Source: Thermohalobaculum sp963822985 (GTDB lineage Bacteria > Pseudomonadota > Alphaproteobacteria > Rhodobacterales > Rhodobacteraceae). From it: a stretch of DNA of 64,000 nucleotides. Shown in pieces: positions 8,848-16,793 of this stretch. Both the position numbers and the translations under genes were made by a program. The notes beneath the pieces were generated by a model. That model worked only from the letters and a program-made list of their open reading frames with translations, searched no databases and was not told the DNA's origin. Each line of letters opens with the position of its first letter. Position 1 is the stretch's first letter. The stretch lies in contig CAWGJU010000015.1 of assembly GCA_963822985.1 (NCBI GenBank), positions 124,001-188,000 on the forward strand, in the 5' to 3' direction.

Positions 8848-10437
8848 ATGCTGGCCCGGATCCCGGTCCTCGCCACGCTCATCGGGATGCTGGCCCTCGG
8901 CATGCTGGTGCCCGCGATCAAGGCCGCCAGCGAGAGCGATTGGGAGCAGGGGCGCGGCTTTCTCTATTCCGCGATCTTCTGCCTGTTCGCGGCGGCCGCC
9001 CTCGCCGTTCTGCTGCGGCCGATGTCGGCGCGCGAGGTGGCAGGCCAGGAGCTCTCCACGCTCCTGCTCGCCTGGGTGCTGCTCCCGGCTTTCGCCGCGC
9101 TGCCGCTGATCCTGCTCACGCCGCAGATCGGCGTGCTCGGCGCCTGGTTCGAGATGGTCGCGGCGCTGACGACGACGGGCGGCAGCATCTTCCGCGATCT
9201 CTCGACAGTGCCCGAACCCATCCACCTTTGGCGTGGGCTGGTGGGCTGGTTCGGCGGCTTCCTGACGCTGCTGGGCGCCTATGTCATCCTGGCGCCGCGG
9301 CGGCTGGGCGGCTTCGAGGTGATGTCGGCCAGCGCCGAGGTGTTCGGCGAGGGGCGGGCGGTCGACCTGCGCCTGCCGACGGCGAGCTTTGATCACCGGC
9401 TCTATCGCGCGCTGCGCACGATCGTCCCGGCCTATCTGCTAATGACGGCGGCGCTCGCCATCGCGCTCAACGGGCTTGCCGAGCCCGGGCTCGACGCCGC
9501 GCTGCACGCGATGGCCATCATCTCGACGAGCGGCATCTCGAGCACGCGCGCGGGGCTGGCGGGGGCGAACAATTTCTTTGCCGAGGCGGCGGCCGCCGTC
9601 TTCCTCGTGCTCGCGACGACGCGGCTGTTCTACAGCGGCGCGAGCCCGGTCGGTCAGCGCGTCGACCCGCGCACCGACCCCGAGCTGCGGCTGATGGCTA
9701 TTCTCGTCGGGCTGGCGACGCTCGCCCTTTTCCTACGGCATTGGCTTGGCGTGCTGATGATGCAGGGCGGCGAGAGCATCGAATCGGAGGTGCTGGACGG
9801 GTTCGCCGCGCTTTGGGGCGCGGCCTTCACCAGCCTCTCGTTCCTGACGACCACCGGCTTCCACAGCGCCGCCTGGGAGAGCGCGCGCGACTGGAGTGGG
9901 CTGGCAAATCCCGGCCTGATCCTTTTGGCGCTGTGCGCCGTCGGTGGTGGCGCGGCGACCACGGCGGGCGGCGTCAAGCTCATCCGCGCCTTCGCCATGC
10001 TGCGGCACGCCGGCCGCGAGCTCGAGCAAATCGCCAAGCCGCACAGCGTCGCCGGCGCCGGCCTCGGCTCGCGCGGCCTGCGGCGCGAAGGCGCCATGAT
10101 CGCCTGGGCCTTCATGATGCTCTTCTCGCTGGCTTTCGTCGTGACGATCCTGCTGCTGACGCTCACCGGCATGGACATGATGGAGGCGCTCGTCGCGGCG
10201 ACGGCGGCGCTGTCGAACACCGGCCCGGCCTATGCGCTGATCGCCGACGGCGGCCAGCGCAGCTTTGCCTTGCTCAGCGGCGTGCACCAGGTCGTGCTCG
10301 CCGCCGCGATGGTGCTGGGGCGCATCGAGACGCTGGCGGCGATTGTGCTGCTGCACCCAGAAAGCTGGTCCCGCCATGTCGCAGGTGCAAAAAGGACTGG
10401 AAAAACCTCGACCGAAACCCCACTCTCAAAGTGGTGA
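8848..10437 (+). CDS. trkH: Trk K+ transport system membrane subunit TrkH
   Basis: Ion-conducting subunit of the Trk uptake system, 529 aa, about ten hydrophobic segments across the whole length. The four pore-loop repeats are visible as ALTTTGGSIF, IISTSGISSTRAG, SFLTTTGFHSAAW and ALSNTGPAYA, each with the conserved Gly of the K+ filter. It starts 3 bases after trkA. The last 15 residues (after HPESWSRHVAG) are hydrophilic and unlike the family end, but no frame problem is evident. Confidence 0.95.
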   Translation: MLARIPVLATLIGMLALGMLVPAIKAASESDWEQGRGFLYSAIFCLFAAAALAVLLRPMSAREVAGQELSTLLLAWVLLPAFAALPLILLTPQIGVLGAWFEMVAALTTTGGSIFRDLSTVPEPIHLWRGLVGWFGGFLTLLGAYVILAPRRLGGFEVMSASAEVFGEGRAVDLRLPTASFDHRLYRALRTIVPAYLLMTAALAIALNGLAEPGLDAALHAMAIISTSGISSTRAGLAGANNFFAEAAAAVFLVLATTRLFYSGASPVGQRVDPRTDPELRLMAILVGLATLALFLRHWLGVLMMQGGESIESEVLDGFAALWGAAFTSLSFLTTTGFHSAAWESARDWSGLANPGLILLALCAVGGGAATTAGGVKLIRAFAMLRHAGRELEQIAKPHSVAGAGLGSRGLRREGAMIAWAFMMLFSLAFVVTILLLTLTGMDMMEALVAATAALSNTGPAYALIADGGQRSFALLSGVHQVVLAAAMVLGRIETLAAIVLLHPESWSRHVAGAKRTGKTSTETPLSKW

Positions 10438-10505
10438 GCCGGCATCTCGCCCGGCTCGTCGGCGAAACCTGACAAATTCAGGGCAAGAAAAACAAGGCGG
10501 ACCGA

Positions 10506-10748
10506 ATGGCCGGCGAAGCGAAGCAAAACCTCCAAGACACCTTCCTAAATCACGTCCGCAAACAGAAGATCCCCGTCACTGTCTTCCTGGTGAACGGGGT
10601 GAAGCTGCAGGGCGTGATCACCTGGTTCGACAATTTTTGCGTGTTGCTGCGGCGCGATGGGCAGAGCCAGCTCGTCTACAAGCATGCGATCTCGACCGTC
10701 ATGCCGTCGCAGCCCTTCAGCCTGTACGAAGGAGATGGCGAACATTGA
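10506..10748 (+). CDS. hfq: RNA chaperone Hfq
   Basis: Hexameric Sm-like chaperone for sRNA-mRNA pairing, 80 aa, typical of alphaproteobacteria. The Sm1 motif spans residues 22-50 (VTVFLVNGVKLQGVITWFDN) and Sm2 is YKHAISTVMPSQP, with the Tyr-Lys-His of the proximal face intact. The C-terminal tail is very short, as in other alphaproteobacteria. GGCGGA precedes the ATG. hflX overlaps its 3' end, the classic hfq-hflX arrangement. Confidence 0.97.
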   Translation: MAGEAKQNLQDTFLNHVRKQKIPVTVFLVNGVKLQGVITWFDNFCVLLRRDGQSQLVYKHAISTVMPSQPFSLYEGDGEH

Positions 10749-12087
10749 GTGGCATGACCGCCATCCTGACATCGGACGGGCGCGCTTGACGAGGACGCTG
10801 GTCCTCCATCCCGCGATCAGGGGCGACAAGCCTGAGGAGGCCGCCGCCCGGCTAGCCGAGGGCGAGGCGCTGACGCGTGCGCTTCAGCTCGATCTTGTGG
10901 CAGGCGAGCTGGTGTGGCTGGCCCGTCCCCATCCCGCGACTTTCATCGGTCCGGGCAAGGTCGAGGAGTTCGGCGCGAGGATCGCCGCCGAGGAGATCGC
11001 GCTCGTCATCGTCAATGGCCCGCTTTCGCCGGTGCAGCAGCGCAATCTCGAGCGCGCTTGGAAGGCCAAGGTGCTCGACCGGACCGGGCTGATCCTCGAG
11101 ATCTTCGGCGAGCGGGCGCAGACGCGCGAAGGCGTGCTGCAGGTCGACCTGGCGCATCTGGAATACCAGAAGTCGCGCCTCGTGCGGTCCTGGACGCACC
11201 TCGAGCGCCAGCGCGGCGGCGCTGGCTTCATGGGCGGGCCGGGCGAGCGGCAGATCGAATCCGACCGCCGCCAGATCGACGAGAAGATCACGCGCCTGCG
11301 CCGGCAGCTCGAAAAGGTCGTCAACACGCGCACCCTGCACCGCAAGGCCCGCAAGAAGGTGCCGCACCCCGTGGTCGCGCTGGTCGGCTACACCAATGCC
11401 GGGAAGTCGACGCTCTTCAACCGGCTGACCGCGGCCGAGGTCAGGGCCGAGGACATGCTCTTCGCCACGCTCGACCCCACCATGCGGCAGATCAGGCTGC
11501 CCTCGGGGCGGGTCGCGATCCTTTCGGACACGGTCGGCTTCATCTCGGACCTGCCGACCCAGCTGGTCGCCGCCTTCCGCGCGACGCTCGAGGAGGTGCT
11601 CGAGGCCGATTTGGTGGTCCACGTGCGCGACGTCTCGAGCGCCGAGACCGAGCGGCAGAAGGCCGATGTCGAGGCGGTGCTGGCCGACCTCGGCGTCGAC
11701 GAGGCGGCGCGGGACGCGATGCTCGAAGTGCTGAACAAGATCGACCTCGTGCCGCCCGAGGCACGGCTGGCCGCGATGAACCAGGCCGAGCGCAAGGATG
11801 CGGTGCTCGCGGTCTCGGCCGTGACCGGCGAAGGCTGCGACGCATTGCTTCAGGCCGTCGAGGCGCGCCTCTATCCGCGGCGGCACCGGATCACGCTCAG
11901 CCTGGCGCATGCGCAGGGCCGCGCCGTCGCATGGCTCTACGATCACGGCGAGGTCGTCTCGCGCGAGGAGCAGGACGAGGCGAGCCGGCTGACGGTCGAA
12001 CTGACCGAGCGCGAATACTTCCAGTTCCGCAAGGAATTCCCGGACGTCGCGGCGCCGCCCGATCGCCCTCGCCTGGCGGCGCAGTAG
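10735..12087 (+). CDS. hflX: ribosome-associated GTPase HflX
   Basis: GTPase that splits stalled ribosomes, 450 aa. The N-terminal HflX domain includes FIGPGKVEEFGARIA, followed by the Gly-rich RGGAGFMGGPGERQIE and a coiled linker. The G domain begins near residue 215: G1 GYTNAGKSTLFN, G3 DTVGFI, G4 NKID and G5 SAVTG. The ATG at 10735 sits inside the hfq gene and its nearby GAAGGAG is too close for ideal spacing; TTG 10786 is an alternative that would remove 17 residues and the overlap. Confidence 0.93.
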   Translation: MANIEWHDRHPDIGRARLTRTLVLHPAIRGDKPEEAAARLAEGEALTRALQLDLVAGELVWLARPHPATFIGPGKVEEFGARIAAEEIALVIVNGPLSPVQQRNLERAWKAKVLDRTGLILEIFGERAQTREGVLQVDLAHLEYQKSRLVRSWTHLERQRGGAGFMGGPGERQIESDRRQIDEKITRLRRQLEKVVNTRTLHRKARKKVPHPVVALVGYTNAGKSTLFNRLTAAEVRAEDMLFATLDPTMRQIRLPSGRVAILSDTVGFISDLPTQLVAAFRATLEEVLEADLVVHVRDVSSAETERQKADVEAVLADLGVDEAARDAMLEVLNKIDLVPPEARLAAMNQAERKDAVLAVSAVTGEGCDALLQAVEARLYPRRHRITLSLAHAQGRAVAWLYDHGEVVSREEQDEASRLTVELTEREYFQFRKEFPDVAAPPDRPRLAAQ

Positions 12088-12145
12088 GGTTCGGGTTTCC
12101 CGCCGGGCAATCGACCGTAGGGTGAGTGCTCGAACCCACCGGGGC

Positions 12146-12589
12146 TCAGACCACTCCCGGGCTCTCCAGCTCGCGCTCGAGCAGGGCGCGCACATCCGCC
12201 GGCGGCTCGGTCGAGCGCCTGGTCGCCATGTCGTAGAAGACGTTGACGGCCTCCGACGTCGCGATGCAGGCGTCGCCCTTGAAGATACCATAGCCCGTTG
12301 TCAGCGATTTGCGGCCCAGCCGCGTCAGCCGGGCGCCGACCTCGACCGCGCCGGGATAGTGCAGCTCGCGGTGGAAATCGATCACCACGCGCGCGAGGAT
12401 GAACTCGATCCGTCCATCGCAGCCGGCTGCGCGGATCACGTCGTAGACATAGGCCGTGCGCCCGACCTCGAAATACTGCGCCAGGGCCACGTTGTTGACG
12501 TGGGAAAGCAAATCCTGGTCCGAGAATCGGATCGTTACCGGCGACCAGTGCCGATAGCTCTCGCGGCGCCTCAGGTCGATTTCGCTCAT
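12146..12589 (-). CDS. acyl-CoA thioesterase, 4HBT/YbgC-like hotdog fold
   Basis: 147 aa, single hotdog domain. RFSDQDLLSHVNNVALAQYF carries the catalytic Asp and the HxNN-type helix of the 4-hydroxybenzoyl-CoA thioesterase group. AGGAG precedes the ATG. It lies 16 bases downstream of the EamA transporter gene on the same strand, so the two probably share a transcript. The substrate cannot be set. It converges on hflX across 58 bp. Confidence 0.85.
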   Translation of the reverse strand: MSEIDLRRRESYRHWSPVTIRFSDQDLLSHVNNVALAQYFEVGRTAYVYDVIRAAGCDGRIEFILARVVIDFHRELHYPGAVEVGARLTRLGRKSLTTGYGIFKGDACIATSEAVNVFYDMATRRSTEPPADVRALLERELESPGVV

Positions 12590-12605
12590 GTCTTCTCCTG
12601 ATCCG

Positions 12606-13517
12606 TCACAGCAGGAACAGCAGAACGCCTAGCACGATCGTGCCGATGCCGACATATTCCGGCGCCGAGATGCGCTCGCGGAAATAGAGGGTCGAGATCA
12701 GCACGGTGAAGATGACCTCGACCTGGCCCACCGCCTTGACGTAGCTGGCATTCTGCAGCGCCATGGCCGTGAACCAGCCGACCGAGCCGATCGCCGAGGT
12801 CACGCCGATGAAGAGCGAGGGCCGCAGCAGCCCCGGCAGCCGGGCGAACTCGCGTATCTCGGTCACGGCGAGCCAGAGGCCGAGGCCGATCACCTGCATC
12901 CCCGTGACGATCACCACCGTCCAGGCGGCGCGCCAGGGCCGGCTGCCTTCCTCCAGCACCAGCGAGGCTTCGCGCAGGAAGAGATAGCTCAGACAGAACA
13001 GGAACCCGGTCGCGATCCCGACGAGCGTCGCGGGCGAGACAAGCGCGCGCGGCAGCCGCTCGGCGCCCGGCAGCGCGGCGCGGGCGCGCCCGGCCGAGAT
13101 CAGCAGCACGCCCAGCACCGTCAGGATGATCGCCACCCATCCGACAGTCGAGATCGCCTCGGAAAACAGGATCGAGCCGATGATCGCCGTCTGCATGACA
13201 TCGGTCTTCGACAGCATCGTTCCGACCGCGAAGTTCGACAGCCGGAACAGCAGGATCAGAAGAAACGTCGCCACTACCTGGCTGGTCGCCGCCGCCGCGC
13301 AGAAGCCGACATATTCCAGGTCGAAATGCGGCGCGCCGCGGCCCTCGATCCGCGTCATCACCCACAGATAGGCCAGCAGGAACGGCAGCCCGTAGAGCGA
13401 GCGCACATAGGTGGTCATCCAGGTCGAGAGCTGCGCGTTCAGCGTCTTCTGCGCCGCCGTGCGGACGGCCTGCATCAGCGCCGCGAGCATGCTGATCGGG
13501 ATCCACAGCAGTTCCAT
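12606..13517 (-). CDS. EamA/DMT-family membrane transporter
   Basis: 303 aa with about ten hydrophobic segments arranged as two five-helix EamA repeats; the second half ends QNASYVKAVGQVEVIFTVL and FRERISAPEYVGIGTIVLGV, a characteristic DMT signature. These proteins export metabolites or take up small solutes; the substrate is unknown. I chose ATG 13517 because the protein then begins at the first membrane helix; ATG 13580 would add 21 hydrophilic residues that overlap a perfect hairpin (13555-13576). Confidence 0.85.
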   Translation of the reverse strand: MELLWIPISMLAALMQAVRTAAQKTLNAQLSTWMTTYVRSLYGLPFLLAYLWVMTRIEGRGAPHFDLEYVGFCAAAATSQVVATFLLILLFRLSNFAVGTMLSKTDVMQTAIIGSILFSEAISTVGWVAIILTVLGVLLISAGRARAALPGAERLPRALVSPATLVGIATGFLFCLSYLFLREASLVLEEGSRPWRAAWTVVIVTGMQVIGLGLWLAVTEIREFARLPGLLRPSLFIGVTSAIGSVGWFTAMALQNASYVKAVGQVEVIFTVLISTLYFRERISAPEYVGIGTIVLGVLLFLL

Positions 13518-13554
13518 TCCCGGCGGGGCTCCCTGGGCGCGGCTGGAATTCCAT

Positions 13555-13576
13555 AGCACGCCGCTTTCGGCGTGCT
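13555..13576. promoter_or_regulatory. perfect 9-bp hairpin in the leader of the EamA transporter gene
   Basis: AGCACGCCG and CGGCGTGCT are separated by CTTT. The hairpin lies 38 bp upstream of the chosen start of the minus-strand transporter gene and has no U-tract on either side. It could be a protein-binding site or a leader structure; which one is not decidable here. Confidence 0.5.
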
Positions 13577-13772
13577 CCATAGCGGGTCCGGGGGGCGCGA
13601 TCAGGGAGGCGATGTCTGTGGGCTTCGCGGCGGGGCAGGATCGAAGGAGGCGGCAAGCTGACGCTCGAGTTGTCTGCCGTTTGCGCCACGGCCGTTTTCA
13701 CAATCGCGCGGGGTAGAACCGTCCGCACGGCTCAGCTAGGCTCCCGCCGACCCGATTGCGAAAGGCGAAATC

Positions 13773-14666
13773 ATGACCATGCGGCACAGCCCCTCGGCCG
13801 GGCCTGGCAGCCCGGATGTCTGGGGCCTCTACGAGCCAGACACCGGGTCGATCCAGTATGTCTGCGCCTGCCCGCGCACCCGCCAGGCGGCGCTGATCGA
13901 CGTCGTGCTGAACTTCGATCCCGCCTCGGCCAAGACGTCGACCGCATCGGCGGAGGCCGTCCTCGACCTCGTTGCGCGAGAGGGGCTGGAGGTCGCCTGG
14001 GTGCTCGACACGCACCCGCATGCCGACCACATGATGGCCTCCGCCTGGCTGCGCGAGAAGACGGGCGCGCCCAGCGCCATCGGCACGAAGGTGGCCGAGA
14101 TCGCCGAACTCTGGCGGGGCATCTACAACATGCCGGACGCATTCGACGTGCAGTCGGCTTTCGATCGGCTGTTCGCCGAGGGCGACGCGTTCCGCATCGG
14201 CGAGCTGGAGACGCGGGTCTGGCTCAGCCCCGGGCACACGCTCGGGTCGATCAGCTATCTGGTGGGCGACGCGGCCTTCGTGCACGACACGCTGATGTAC
14301 CCGGACAGCGGCTCTTCCCGCGCCGATTTCCCCGGCGCCGATGTCCACCAACTGTGGGAGAGCCTGCAGCGCATTCTCGCGCTGCCTGCCGAGACGCGGC
14401 TCCTCGTCGGGCACGACTACTGCAAGGGCGGGCGCGAACCGATGTGGGAGGCGACCGTCGCCGAGCATCGCGCCCGCAATTTCCACCTCAAGGATGGGAC
14501 CACCAAGGACGAGTTCGTCCGCACCCGGACCGAGCGGGACCGCGGGCTGCCGCTGCCCGCGCGAATGCTCGCCGCCTTGCAGGTCAACCTGCGCGGCGGC
14601 CGGCTGCCCGAGCCCGAGGCGGATGGCGGGCGATACCTTAAAATCCCGCTGAACAAGTTCGGCTGA
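13773..14666 (+). CDS. ETHE1/Blh-like metallo-beta-lactamase-fold hydrolase
   Basis: 297 aa. The metal-binding motif THPHADH (about residue 86) is followed by the downstream ligands in SPGHTLGS, VHDTLMYPDSG and GHDYC, the pattern of persulfide dioxygenase-like proteins (ETHE1, Blh). Such enzymes oxidise glutathione persulfide or act in sulfide detoxification, but no rhodanese or BigR-type regulator is beside it, so the substrate is inferred from family only. The gene is monocistronic and divergent from the EamA transporter. AAAGG lies upstream of the ATG. Confidence 0.8.
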   Translation: MTMRHSPSAGPGSPDVWGLYEPDTGSIQYVCACPRTRQAALIDVVLNFDPASAKTSTASAEAVLDLVAREGLEVAWVLDTHPHADHMMASAWLREKTGAPSAIGTKVAEIAELWRGIYNMPDAFDVQSAFDRLFAEGDAFRIGELETRVWLSPGHTLGSISYLVGDAAFVHDTLMYPDSGSSRADFPGADVHQLWESLQRILALPAETRLLVGHDYCKGGREPMWEATVAEHRARNFHLKDGTTKDEFVRTRTERDRGLPLPARMLAALQVNLRGGRLPEPEADGGRYLKIPLNKFG

Positions 14667-14799
14667 CCGACGCTGCCGTGCCCCGTCGAGGGTTCCCGTC
14701 CCGTGCGGAAATTTCAGACGCGCTGGGTAGGAACACGGGCCCGGAGTCGTCCGTTTGCCAATGCGGCCGACGGCGTTCGGCCGAGTTCGGAGAGTGACC

Positions 14800-15051
14800 A
14801 TGGCAAAGCAGCAGAACGCGAAGGCGACCGACCAGCGGGACGATCGCGATCTCGAGGACATCGAGACCGAGATCGACGAGGCATTGGAGGAGGTCGACGA
14901 GGACGAGGTCGACGAGCGGCTCGACGAGGCCATCGAGCGGGCCGAGAAGGAAGATTTCGACGAGGTGCTTATCGAGCTGGAGGAGGACGACGAGCCCGCC
15001 GAGGCCAAAGACAGCGCCGGTCCGGGCGGTCGCAAGTCCGCGCGGAAATGA
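14800..15051 (+). CDS. small highly acidic coiled-coil protein
   Basis: 83 aa. Residues 15-65 are almost entirely Glu/Asp with heptad-like Leu/Ile/Val (DLEDIETEIDEALEEVDEDE), followed by a Gly/Lys-rich end GGRKSARK. GGAGAG precedes the ATG. No family is recognised. The charge pattern suits a DNA-mimic, chaperone-like or scaffold protein, but nothing in the context supports one of these. It lies between the MBL-fold gene and the convergent amidohydrolase. Confidence 0.65.
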   Translation: MAKQQNAKATDQRDDRDLEDIETEIDEALEEVDEDEVDERLDEAIERAEKEDFDEVLIELEEDDEPAEAKDSAGPGGRKSARK

Positions 15052-15084
15052 CGGAAAGGCGCGCCGCTTGCCCGCGGCGCGCGC

Positions 15085-16323
15085 TCACTCCACGCCGGCG
15101 AGCTCCAGCATGACGTCGGCGAGCACTTGCGCGGCGGCTGCGCAGTGCTCCGGTTCCGCGCTCTCGGCCTCGTTGTGGCTGATGCCGTCCTTGCAGGGGA
15201 TGAAGATCATGCCGGCCGGGCAGAGCCGCGAGATATGCCGCGCATCGTGGCTGGCGCGGCTGAAGATCGGCTGGTTGCCATAGCCGCGCCGGTCCGCCGC
15301 CGCCCGCAACCGGGCCCGGATTTCCTTCGGAAACTCCAGCGTCTCGGAGGTGATGAACTCCTCGACCGCGACCTCGCAGGGTCCGGCATTCTCGCGGCAG
15401 ATCTCGGCCACGCGGTTGCCCTGCTGCTTCAGCGTCCCCGACGAGGGATGGCGCATGTCGATGGTGAAGTGCACATGGCCGGGCACGACGGAGATGCCGC
15501 CCGGCCGCACTTCAAAGCGGCCGATGGTGAAGCGCATCTCGTCCGTCTCGTCGGCAAAGGCGTGGCGCAGCGCCACGGCAATGTCGGTCGCGGCGACAAA
15601 GGCGTCGCGGCGGCGGCTGAGCGGCATCGTGCCGGAATGCGCGTCCTCGCCGGTCACGTCGACGCGCCAGCGTCGATAGCCCTGCATGCCGGTGACGATG
15701 CCGATGACGTGGCCCGAGGTCTGGAGCTCGATCCCCTGCTCGATATGGCTCTCGAGGAACGCCGCCAGGGGCGCGCCCAGCTCGCGCCGCCCGGCGCCCG
15801 GGATCGCCTGGACCAGCGCCGCGATGCAGTCCGCCAGCGCCATCCCGTCGGAACCGCGCTGGCCGATCACCTCGTCGAGCCGGCGCACCCCCGCATAGAC
15901 GGCCGAGCCCATGCAGGCGGGCGAGAACCGCGGTCCCTCCTCGTTGTTCCAGATGGCGAGCATCAGCGGGTGGCGCGTGGCGATCCCGCCGTCGTCGATC
16001 GCCTCGAGCGCCTCGAAGGCCGCGAGCACGCCCTGCATCCCGTCGAAGCGCCCCGCCATCGGCTGGCTGTCGGTGTGCGAGCCCGCGGCGACGGGGGGCA
16101 GCGCGGGATCGGTGCCGGCGCGGGTCACGAACATGTTGCCGATGTCGTCGAGCTCGACCGAAAAGCCGCGCGCCGCTGCCCACTCCGCAATCAGCCGGTG
16201 GCTCTCTATGTCTTCGGGCGTCAGCGCCATGCGATGGACGCCGCCCGCGGACGTGGCGCCGATCCGGTCGGTCGCCACCTGCCGCGCCCAGAGCCGGTCG
16301 GCATCTATGTCGGCGATCCTCAT
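15085..16323 (-). CDS. Zn-dependent amidohydrolase of the carbamoylase / allantoate amidohydrolase family (M20 fold)
   Basis: 412 aa. Hydrolyses an N-carbamoyl amino acid, ureidoglycine-like or allantoate-like substrate in the cytoplasm. Motifs: GSHTDSQPMAGRFDGMQGV (first metal His and bridging Asp), NNEEGPRF (Glu ligands), ESHIEQG, GEDAHSGTMPL, and the late metal-binding HNEAE. The start ATG overlaps the end of the upstream MOSC gene by 4 bases, so CoA-transferase, MOSC protein and this enzyme form one minus-strand operon. The exact substrate is not set by sequence. Confidence 0.88.
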   Translation of the reverse strand: MRIADIDADRLWARQVATDRIGATSAGGVHRMALTPEDIESHRLIAEWAAARGFSVELDDIGNMFVTRAGTDPALPPVAAGSHTDSQPMAGRFDGMQGVLAAFEALEAIDDGGIATRHPLMLAIWNNEEGPRFSPACMGSAVYAGVRRLDEVIGQRGSDGMALADCIAALVQAIPGAGRRELGAPLAAFLESHIEQGIELQTSGHVIGIVTGMQGYRRWRVDVTGEDAHSGTMPLSRRRDAFVAATDIAVALRHAFADETDEMRFTIGRFEVRPGGISVVPGHVHFTIDMRHPSSGTLKQQGNRVAEICRENAGPCEVAVEEFITSETLEFPKEIRARLRAAADRRGYGNQPIFSRASHDARHISRLCPAGMIFIPCKDGISHNEAESAEPEHCAAAAQVLADVMLELAGVE

Positions 16324-16793
16324 GCCAGCACCTCGTCGCCGGGTCGGATCGTCCCGCCCTGGAGGATCCGGCAGTTCAGGCCCGAGCGGTTCCACAGCGC
16401 CATATAGACATCGCGCTTCAGCATCAGGTTCAGGTACTTGCACGGCTGGTTGATGCGCATGCCTTCGAGCAGGCACTCGCCGACGCGGAACCGCAGCCCG
16501 ACCAGATGCTGCAGCGGCACGCCCGTGACGGTCAGGTTGCGCCGGTGCTCGTCGACGCCGATCTCGTGCCCGCAATCGGCGGCGACCCGCGCCAGCATCT
16601 CCAATTCGATCAGCGTCACCTGCCGGTCCTCGCCCGGCTTCACCGAATAGGTGCCGGTGCCGAGCATGTAGCGGTCGCCCTCGATTCCTTGGCCGGCGAT
16701 CAGCCGGGCTTGGTCCAAGCGCCGCATCGGGCGCGACTTCGCCTCGGTGACGTGGATGAAGTCGAGCCTGCCGGTCCAGCCGGTTGCGGTCAT
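16320..16793 (-). CDS. MOSC-domain protein
   Basis: 157 aa, a stand-alone MOSC domain (residues 20-150). MOSC is the beta-strand-rich domain of Mo-cofactor sulfurases and YiiM-type proteins that handle sulfur or use Moco; the conserved Cys is present in INQPCKYLN. The partner enzyme is unknown. The gene overlaps the following amidohydrolase by 4 bases, and its start overlaps the uncorrected end of the CoA-transferase. Confidence 0.82.
   Translation of the reverse strand: MTATGWTGRLDFIHVTEAKSRPMRRLDQARLIAGQGIEGDRYMLGTGTYSVKPGEDRQVTLIELEMLARVAADCGHEIGVDEHRRNLTVTGVPLQHLVGLRFRVGECLLEGMRINQPCKYLNLMLKRDVYMALWNRSGLNCRILQGGTIRPGDEVLA

Noticed and set aside
6631..9396. A 921-residue minus-strand frame opposite hpf, trkA and trkH
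   Set aside because: Composition of an antisense shadow; conflicts with three conserved genes.
12088..12145. Terminator between hflX and the thioesterase gene
   Set aside because: GGGTTCG and CGAACCC can pair only across a loop of about 34 bases and no U-tract follows; too weak to call.
14800..15051. Small acidic protein as a Pup-like protein tag
   Set aside because: The size and acidic helix are reminiscent, but the C-terminus is GGRKSARK instead of GGQ or GGE, and no proteasome or ligase genes are near.
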